64,000 nucleotides of DNA. It comes from Thozetella sp. PMI_491. Taxonomy: Eukaryota; Ascomycota; Sordariomycetes; Chaetosphaeriales; Chaetosphaeriaceae. The stretch lies in NCBI GenBank assembly GCA_021432635.1, contig MU270017.1:870566-934565 (forward strand), written 5' to 3'. Positions 56,605 through 64,000 of this stretch are shown here, in pieces. The position numbers and the translations under genes were made by a program. The notes below the pieces were generated by a model. That model was not told the DNA's origin. It was given only the letters and a program-made list of their open reading frames with translations, and made no database searches. Numbering within the stretch: position 1 is the stretch's first letter; every line of letters begins with the position of its first letter.

Positions 56605-59228
56605 ATGGTCGCTGCGGCAGCAGTTCGGGCCTACAGATGCCGCCATGGCCAGAGGCACTTATTATTCTCCCTCTGCCAGAGGTCCCGAGGCCACCAGACT
56701 CAGGCGCGCTCATACCAAGACTCCAAGTTGGACAACATCCGCAATATCGGAATTATTGCTCACGTCGATGCGGTACGGACCCGGCCCAGTAGCAGCCCTG
56801 AGCCGACCATAGTTTACTAACGCACTGGTCCTCAGGGGAAGACGACGACCACAGAACGAATGCTTTACCACAGCGGCGTGACGCGCCACATAGGGAGTAT
56901 GTTATTCTCGCCGCCCGTACCGATAGAAACACCATCTTGTTCGGGACTGACATTCTCGCAGGCGTCGATCATGGCTCCACTGTCACCGATTTCCTGCCCC
57001 TGGAACGGGAAAAGGGAATCACGATTCAGTCAGCTGCCATCACCTTCCCTTGGCCTGCCAAGGATTCTCTTCGGGATGGCGAAGAGCCCAAGACTATTAA
57101 CCTCATCGACACGCCGGGGCATCAAGACTTTCGGTATGAGGTTGATCGTTGTCTGCCCGAATTGGATGGCGCCGTCTGCATCTTGGACTCTGTCCAGGGC
57201 GTCGAGACGCACACCGAGAGAGTTTGGTCCTCGGCCCTCGAGAACAGGATCCCGGCTCTCATCTACGTTAACAAATTTGATTGCGAAGGTGCCTCCTTCA
57301 AACGGTCCGTCCAAGACATCGCGTCGAGGCTCCGCGTAATGCCCCTCATCTGCCAAATTCCCTGGTGGGACAAAGACAACTTCATCGGTGTTATCGACCT
57401 TGTCAACAGAATAGGGATGAGGTTTACTAGCACCGGCGTCATGTCTCGATTCAACGAGAAAAAAATGGCCAACGATAACCCTGCCCTCTGGGACTCGGTC
57501 GAAAAAGCCCGAGCCAGTTTGATCGAGGTGCTTGCCGAGAACGACGACCAAATGCTGGAGGACTTTACCATGTACGATGGCGTGCCGCCTGTCCCCTCCA
57601 TCAAAGGGGCGATCCGAAGGCTGTTGCTTGGCGGAAACGGGAAGTTTGCCCCCATATTTGTCGGGGCGAGCAAGCCCAACACGGGCGTCCAGCCCTTGAT
57701 GGATGCTATTATCGATTATTTGCCCACGCCAGCGGAAAGGCCGGGGCTTGAAGTCACAATCGGGCCAGAGACCTACACCCTTCAGTCTCTTCTTGAGAAG
57801 GATAAATCGAAGAAGGGATACAGCCCTCACCGGCCGCCGGTCACCGCGCTCGCACACGTCTTCAAGGTCTCCAACGATGACCGGCGAGGAATGATGAGTT
57901 TCGTACGCGTATACTACGGCACGCTCAACAGGGGACACCAAACATGGAACACAACTATAAACGCAGCAGAGAGGCCGCTCGGCATGCTTCATATCGCCGG
58001 CCAAGCGACCCACGATATACAGCACCTATCCACCGGACACATCGGGGCTCTGACGGGCCTGAAGTCCGCTCGCACAGGCGATACACTTCTCGCATTCTCG
58101 ACGCACGGTGCCCCTGAGCAGTGGACGAATGTACAGATCCGACCAGTCAAGATGCCACCAGCCGTGGCTTTTATCGCTATGGAGGCCTTCGGTGCGACGG
58201 CCGCGAAGTCGCTCCACGACGCGCTTTCAAAGATGACCCGGGAAGACCCGAGCCTGAGATGGGAGCAAGAGGCAAAGAATGAGTTGTACTTCACCCTTCG
58301 CGGAATGGGCTACCTTCATCTCGAAGTCGCCCGTGACCGTCTCAGGAACCACTATCGTATTGATGACAAGACCGCCTTGTTCCACGAGATCGAAGTTGAG
58401 TACAAAGAGTGCCTAATCTCGCCAGTGGGACCCCATCGGGCCGAGTACAGCCGCACATTGCTGGACAAAGCTGGCAAAGCTGCCTGCTCTGTGGAGATTG
58501 CGCCCATTGAGGAGTACAACAGGGACGAGCTGGCCGCATCTGGCGTGGAAAGGGAGGGAAATATCATCACCGTCAACCTCGCCGTCTCGGACGAAGCCGA
58601 CCTCCGGGCGCTTCCCTTTGACGCCGAGGTCGTCCAACAGCAGCTGGTGAACGGGGTCGCTGCCGCACTTGCGCGAGGACCCCGGCGAGGCTCGCCCCTT
58701 GGGAACTGCCACGTCACCATTGTTTTTGATCCCAAGACCGACTATTTCCCAAGCTCGACCGGGGGCCACATCATGAATGCCGCCACCCAGGCCGCGCGGA
58801 CGGCTCTCAAAGAAGCACATCAGGGTGAGAAGATCGGCGTGCTCGAACCTGTCATGGACGTCTACATCACCTGCCCGGAAAGTGCAGCCGATGCCATCCA
58901 ACACGACCTGACGTCGAGCCGTGGGGGTAGGGTGCTCGAGGTGCGCCAGCTAAGCGACGGAGTCTCGAATGAGGGTAGCGTGGACATATCGGGTCTCTAC
59001 ATCCCACCGGACCCCTACGAGGCAGATGCGTCGCTGCGTGACTCCAAGAAGGCAGGAAGCCGTACGGTCGAAATCGTCGGGGTGGCGCCGCTCAAGGAGA
59101 TGTTGAGGTACGATGCCCAGCTCCGGGGTTGGACCACCGGTCGCCACTCGATCCACATGGACCCCAGCGGTTACGAAAGAGTGACAGGGCCTAGAGAGAA
59201 GGCAGTGGATAGTATGCTTCAGTTCTGA
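56605..59228 (+). CDS. mef2: Mitochondrial ribosome-releasing/elongation factor Mef2 (EF-G2mt)
   Basis: I infer join(56605..56772, 56836..56896, 56962..59228), 831 aa. EF-G2mt-type GTPases release mitochondrial ribosomes at recycling. The N-terminus is Arg-rich with hydrophobic residues and no acidic residues, suiting a mitochondrial presequence. The G motifs are AHVDAGKTTTTE (P-loop, Gly57-Lys58), KGITI (residues 94-98), DTPGH (126-130) and NKFD (180-183). The P-loop is split by intron 1 between Ala56 and Gly57. Intron 2 separates exon 2 (61 nt) from exon 3, giving SVDHGSTVTDF. The remaining domains continue without interruption, including HIMNAATQAARTALKEA and the C-terminal RYDAQLRGWTTGRHSIHM. 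The DHGSTVTDF and KGITIQSA stretches favour the Mef2/GFM2 group over Mef1. Confidence 0.92.
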
Positions 59229-60994
59229 GGGCAACGCGAGGCTGTGTAATATAACGTCATGACCATGTAATTCTATGTAATGTGGATATCGACGACAGAT
59301 CTTTGCAGCATGATGTTAAAAGCGGTTGCTGCATGGCAGTCTGCAGTGTGAGGCTCCCGGCTTCTAACTTCCGGCTTCCGGCTAGGAGCGCGATCCTTGA
59401 GGCCATAGCTATGCCCTAGGAATCGAGATCCATGCTCCCAGCCTCTCTCTCGCTTCCATCCCACGGGGTCAAATGCGGCGATGTCACGCCATGTCCTACC
59501 CGAGTCAGAGCAACCTTCCAGCGCCAGCGCCGGTACGCCAATGGCACTGCGGTGCAACGGAACTCGCCAGCCGCCGGCCCGCATACCTTCCGCACCAGAA
59601 GAGGAAGAGCTTGTAGCCACATCCAGCACCCGTCGTCCCCCTTCCGTCTCGAACCCCCACCCTCCCGACCCGTCCACCTGAGGAGACATACGACCGTATT
59701 CAGCATACGTCCCGGGCGCTGAGTCGCACTCGCCCGTACGCCCGCGCGGCCAGGCTTCAGCGGTGTCGTACTCTTTTGGGTCGCCGTATGGGCCCAGTTT
59801 GTGCTAGCGGCTGACCCCCACCAGTTCAGACGAACCGTGCCGTGCCGTGGTTCCAAGTTCCGGCTGGAACGACGGTCGCTGGCCCGTTTCGGGCTTTTCT
59901 GGATCGCTCCAGTGCTTCCAATGCTTTCACCCGTCCCGCGTGGGGGAACGTGGCGAGTCAACCAAAGTCTTTTTGTGTTTCATGCAGCTCGAGCCGTGTG
60001 TGTTGGGTCTGGGGTAGCATACCGGGGGCGTTGCTAATGGGGGCGTATGCCTAAGGTGCAAGTTGTTGGGGTAGGTCTTCCTCGTACCTGGGGTACTCTG
60101 TTGGGGAATGAGGGCACTGTTTGGAGAGTGGCCGTGATGTGCGGTGTGATGTGCAAGGCGACTAGAACGGGTTGGGAGGTCCGAGCCGAGGAACCAGCTC
60201 CGGTCCAAATGAGGCAAAGACTTGTGCGATCGTGGCGTACGGGAACCTTGATTCTAGAAAAGGGGCAATAAACACACTAAGGAGACTAAAGTGTGTATTA
60301 TGGGCTTCGCTAGGCTGGTCGTGGCTTGGTCTCGCTCAGTCGCTTGCATTGAGATATCCCGGGGCATGGCATCGTAGGCATCTCATCTAGAAGGGCGTAA
60401 GTGTGATTAAATCGAGGAGACTTGTCTCCTTCAATTCAAGCAACATACACAGCTGCAATTTGCCACAATGGTCCGGACGCGGGTTTTACGTAGAAATCAG
60501 CCAAGAGAGCTGAGGCATGAATTGTTCTCGCTGCTCTACTGCCCCTCTGGCTAGCTAGGTAAGAGGCAAATAATGAGAACCGTGTCCGCATGAGTGGTCG
60601 ACGCAACGCGAGAAACTATTACTCTACTCGAGGTAGAAAAACGGGTATCGTACTTCTACATGTCTCTGGCCAAGCCCATAACCCTACACCTTCGGTGCCT
60701 TGGTGTCTAGGGACCATATAAACAACCACCCAATCCAGAGCCGCACCTTCAACGCCGTCCCAATCTGACATGCAAAGCACATGTTTAGTTACGCTAGACG
60801 ACAGCCGGCCCAAGTCCAGCCCTCGAACTCCGACAGAAGCAAGTAAAAAGCGAAACCGACCGGGCCTAAACTCGCTTGGCAGGTTCCCTGTGTCCTTGAA
60901 GAATGGCAAATGCCACCTTCGATTGTGCCTCCCCAACAGTCGTATGCGGATGACGACGCGAAACTAGCCGAAACCCAAGTGCCTAGGGCACAGT
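59229..60994. other. Intergenic region between convergent mef2 and hos3-type genes
   Basis: This 1.8-kb region holds the 3' ends of two convergent genes. Frames such as 59416-59961 on the minus strand lack any recognisable feature and are not called. Confidence 0.6.
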
Positions 60995-63900
60995 TCACCT
61001 CTGCGGAGTCTCCGGAATCTCCCAAACCGAATCATTTAGCGGCTCTTCCTCTTTCACTGGTGGTGTTCGCAGGTTTGAGCTCGAGGACGCCTCTGACTTC
61101 ACGCCTGCCGCGCTAGCGGGGCGAGGCGCAAAGGGGATCGCCGACGTGGCGGTAAATACGGGTAGATCCATGCGCTTCATAGCTGCGGGAGTAGCCGTAT
61201 TCGGCGGAAGCCACTGCAGCGGCTGCTGCTGCGCCACGGGGAGGGCGGCAGGCGTGGGTCCTTCCGGCTGGTAGGAGATGAAAACGTCTGACTGCGGTGG
61301 TGCCGCAGCTCGGGATGGACTTCGAGCCGGGCTGCGGGTTGGGCTGCGCGGTGAGCTGGAGGGAGCCGGGGAGCTGGAGCCAAAAGGAGCCGGCCGTGGG
61401 TTAAGGGTGGGAGCTCGAAGGGGGGCCGGGGTTGACGGACCCGTCGGTAGGTCGGCCACACTTTCTTCCATGCTTTGCTCAAACGGCAGGTCTGGGGTGC
61501 TATCCAGCTTCGGCGGCGCAGAGTTGGGTGGAATGGTCGTAGGTGGAATGAGAAGAGCCTGGGGAGTCTGGTCGGGCAAGACTAGCGGTTTGTTCTCCTC
61601 GACTGGCGTCGTCACTGCCACCTTCTTAGCCTTCGCAGCATCCTCCTTAGCTAGTCGCTCTCGTTCGCGGATCTCCCTCTGCTCCTTCGTGAGCAAAGTG
61701 ATCTTTATCTTTTTCATATTATTGGCGAGGCTCTCCATCTCGTCTGCGGTCCCATCTGAGGTCACTGGCGCGGCGGGTTTGTCCACAACCGCTGAAACGC
61801 TCGCCTTAGGAAGACCGGCCGAAGCTGTGCCGTTGGAGGTCGCTGGAGGCGTCTTTTTCTGCGCCCTGGATGCTCTAGGTACTGGCTCCTTGCGGGACGG
61901 AGCTCGTGTCTTTTTCACATTGAGGGGGCCACCCGCGGTGGTCCTCACACTCATGGAGGACTCAGGCCGCACCGTCATGGAACTGGGAGGCCTTGAAACT
62001 CCGTTAGGAGGAAGAAGAGGAGGAGGGTGCATATTGATGTCGATGCTCTCAGACATGATGGTCGACGCGGCACTAAGTCGACGACCGGGCTGCCTGGCAG
62101 GCTTGTCCGCAGGAACAGGGGTACTTGAGCGTGAGCCTGCTTTTTCCGTAGCGAGGACAGAGCTGCCGGCTACCGTCCTCCTCCGGTTCTTCCGTTCCTT
62201 CTCTTCGTCGAAGTCGTCTGTGAGGATGGCGGGCTTCGGCTTGCGCTCTCTCAAGGCCATTCTCGTCGATGGCCGATCTGCAGGAGGCGCCGCAGGTGGC
62301 AAGCTGCCGGGAGGGAGAGACTGCGAAAGAGCCGACTGCTTACCACGCCGGACTCGCATGGCTTCAGCATTCAAATCTTCATGCTTGCAGCTGTCGGTCT
62401 GCCTCTCGCTAGGAATCAAGAGCTTGCTGAGCTCATGTGTCGCAATGGTCCAAGGTACCTCAGGAGGTGGAGGCGTGGGCGCCCTTGAAATGGGAACGGG
62501 GGTGGATCGGCCGGAAACCCCTGACATGCTGCGCCGGACACTCGGAGCCGCCACGACCTTAGCTATTGAGGACTGCGTGGGCGACGAATACGTCGGGGGC
62601 GTTGTGCTGCGAGGCTTCTTGGGTGGTGGCGGAGGAGAGACCATGGCGGTTTCGAGTTTCTCTAGCTCGGCAGCAGACCACCACGATGGCTCATATCGGC
62701 GAGTGCCCCTCTCGCTGGCCGAAGAGTCCTTGCGGCCGCGGACCATCCCGATTCTGCTGCCCATCTCGTAGCCAAGCCCGTTAGATTCTTGCTCTCTGAT
62801 CGGGGCCGGATCGTCACCTGCCAAACCGCCCAGGTGGCTGAAGACTCCAGAGCACAGTGCTCGGTCGCTGTACCCGCCTTCCAGGACACTGATGATCCGG
62901 CCCTCGACGCTCGTTCCCTCCTCCGCGGCGATCTTTACGACATCCCGCGTGAGCCGCGCATAGAATTCGGTGGGCACATTCACCTTGTGCCGTTGCATAC
63001 CCTCGCCCTCCCATTCGCTTGCATCGAATCCAGCCGATAGGAAGATTGCCGCCTTGGAATTCAAGCTCGAGGCGCGGAGACGATCTGTCTGGGCCTTGAG
63101 ATAACTGCGCGTCTTCTCGAGGAGTATCGAGTATTTCGACTCATAAAGCTGCCAGAACTCAGCCTCAGAGCTCCAGGGTTGGAGATGGACGTTCCATATG
63201 TTCTGCCCGTGAGCATTGTCGATGCAGAGACTCGCATTCTTGACCTTCTCTTCGTCGCCTCCCTCGCATGGGTACGAGTTGATGTCGTGGAGGCTGAAGT
63301 AACCAATCGACGTCTTTTTCCACCACGCCGCATTTTTGGGAAGGCCTACGCTCCTGGCATTGTGCTGCCACGCCACTGACTGGGACCCATCGCCGTGATG
63401 AAGGTCGAAATCGATAATAGCGGCGTGCGTGAGCCCATGGCTGAGGATCGCATGCATGATGCCCACGTGCACGTTGTTAATCCAGCAGAAGCCAGAGGGG
63501 AACGAGGCTGAACAGTGATGGCCCGGCGGTCGGATCGCAACGAAGGCACGCTTCGGGCCTTGCTGAGGACTGAACACGGTGTCGACCGCGTCGCAGACAC
63601 CCCCTAGCGAGCCCTCTAGGGCATCCAGAGACTCAGCACAAAGATAGAGATCACCCTCGTGGAACTTCTTAGGCGGCTCCGCGCCGGGGCCCCGGTCCAT
63701 GTCGGGTCTCTGGAGCTCCTTGCCATTTATGGTGAGCTTGGCCTCGGCCGAGTCACACATGATCTTCAGCTCCTCCATCCACTTCGTCCCGTGTACGTTT
63801 GTGACAGCCTGTGATCCCAATGACACTCTCCGGGACGTCTTTTGTATGCGAAATGGTATGGTCGGTATCAGAGCCGGGCTGAGGCCGGGCCCAGGGGGGA

Positions 63901-64000
63901 ATGCTCCATCCTGATGGCGTTCCCCCAGACGCACGTAAGCGGCCGATACACCCATCACGCTCGCCTTTATCCGCTCGGGGCGCTCAACAATGGTGTTCAG
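60995..64000 (-). CDS. hos3: Class II-type histone deacetylase Hos3, 5' end outside the window
   Basis: The frame is open to the right edge, so the start is missing; 1001 residues are visible, with no intron. Hos3-type enzymes deacetylate lysines and are recognised by NTIVERPERI near the visible N-terminus, RPPGHHCSASFPSGFCWINN (His-His active-site pair), IDFDLHHGDGSQ (metal-binding Asp/His), and SAGFDASEWE with LEGGYS. These match the Zn-dependent deacetylase fold. The catalytic part ends near residue 400. It is followed by about 600 residues of disordered, Ser/Pro/Lys-rich sequence with many PxxP and RxSS segments and a short Lys/Arg/Glu helix (LTKEQREIRERERLAKEDAA). The family commonly carries a C-terminal extension, but this one is long. 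The stop is TGA at 60995-60997. Confidence 0.93.
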   Translation of the reverse strand: MNTIVERPERIKASVMGVSAAYVRLGERHQDGAFPPGPGLSPALIPTIPFRIQKTSRRVSLGSQAVTNVHGTKWMEELKIMCDSAEAKLTINGKELQRPDMDRGPGAEPPKKFHEGDLYLCAESLDALEGSLGGVCDAVDTVFSPQQGPKRAFVAIRPPGHHCSASFPSGFCWINNVHVGIMHAILSHGLTHAAIIDFDLHHGDGSQSVAWQHNARSVGLPKNAAWWKKTSIGYFSLHDINSYPCEGGDEEKVKNASLCIDNAHGQNIWNVHLQPWSSEAEFWQLYESKYSILLEKTRSYLKAQTDRLRASSLNSKAAIFLSAGFDASEWEGEGMQRHKVNVPTEFYARLTRDVVKIAAEEGTSVEGRIISVLEGGYSDRALCSGVFSHLGGLAGDDPAPIREQESNGLGYEMGSRIGMVRGRKDSSASERGTRRYEPSWWSAAELEKLETAMVSPPPPPKKPRSTTPPTYSSPTQSSIAKVVAAPSVRRSMSGVSGRSTPVPISRAPTPPPPEVPWTIATHELSKLLIPSERQTDSCKHEDLNAEAMRVRRGKQSALSQSLPPGSLPPAAPPADRPSTRMALRERKPKPAILTDDFDEEKERKNRRRTVAGSSVLATEKAGSRSSTPVPADKPARQPGRRLSAASTIMSESIDINMHPPPLLPPNGVSRPPSSMTVRPESSMSVRTTAGGPLNVKKTRAPSRKEPVPRASRAQKKTPPATSNGTASAGLPKASVSAVVDKPAAPVTSDGTADEMESLANNMKKIKITLLTKEQREIRERERLAKEDAAKAKKVAVTTPVEENKPLVLPDQTPQALLIPPTTIPPNSAPPKLDSTPDLPFEQSMEESVADLPTGPSTPAPLRAPTLNPRPAPFGSSSPAPSSSPRSPTRSPARSPSRAAAPPQSDVFISYQPEGPTPAALPVAQQQPLQWLPPNTATPAAMKRMDLPVFTATSAIPFAPRPASAAGVKSEASSSSNLRTPPVKEEEPLNDSVWEIPETPQR

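Noticed and set aside
57030..58025. 331-codon minus-strand ORF opposite mef2
   Set aside because: It is antisense to clear GTPase motifs of mef2.
61278..62771. 497-codon plus-strand ORF opposite the Hos3 tail
   Set aside because: It is antisense to a low-complexity coding region; codon usage on the minus strand fits the deacetylase frame.

Overview
The window is nuclear DNA of a filamentous ascomycete, most likely a Sordariomycete near the Sordariales/Chaetomiaceae. The evidence is a GC-rich genome, short introns (mostly 43-80 nt) with GT..AG ends and CTRAC/CTAAC-type branch points, gene structures typical of this group, and the protein set: cef1, bre2, csn6, vps17, mef2, a HOS3-type deacetylase, tubulin cofactor D, a scavenger decapping enzyme and a GILT protein. 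Assignments rest on reading the translations and on remembered family motifs. No database search was run.

Layout. 1-576 is the 3' end of a GH76 (alpha-1,6-mannanase type) gene. 1441-5357 encodes tubulin-folding cofactor D. 5358-12609 is a gene-poor stretch with homopurine and poly-G tracts and an assembly gap (9393-9522). 12610-13968 is an intronless gene of unknown function with a long leader. 16281-17335 (dcpS-like) and 17298-18414 (GILT-like, minus strand) are convergent and overlap in coding sequence. 19525-21530 is an atypical hexokinase with an 18-nt exon. 23535-25856 is a vacuolar-type MFS amino-acid transporter.

26855-29152 (cef1, minus) and 29619-31419 (bre2, plus) are divergent over a 466-bp shared promoter region. 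31849-33209 is a single-pass membrane protein and 33741-34805 is nse1, both on the minus strand. 36939-38539 is a six-exon multi-span membrane protein. 39424-39807 is a small Cys-rich protein. 40127-42128 (minus) is a large low-complexity protein with a possible C-terminal helix-turn-helix. 43372-44708 (csn6) and 45605-47116 (sorbitol/xylitol-type dehydrogenase, minus) are convergent. 47117-53591 is a second gene-poor block. 53592-55530 is vps17 (minus), 56605-59228 is mef2, and 60995 to the right edge is a HOS3-type deacetylase (minus, 5' end outside the window).

The genes are mostly housekeeping and not one pathway: chromatin (bre2, hos3, nse1), mRNA life cycle (cef1, dcpS), protein turnover and sorting (csn6, vps17), cytoskeleton (cofactor D), mitochondria (mef2) and metabolism. 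I found no biosynthetic cluster, intact transposon, rRNA, convincing tRNA or CRISPR. The most noteworthy observations are the convergent coding overlap, the two tiny exons, the hexokinase-like protein that keeps its sugar-site residues but has a changed ATP lobe, the dehydrogenase with a Ser/Thr-rich insertion in its Rossmann domain, and the N gap flanked by identical 35-bp sequences, which looks like an assembly artefact.
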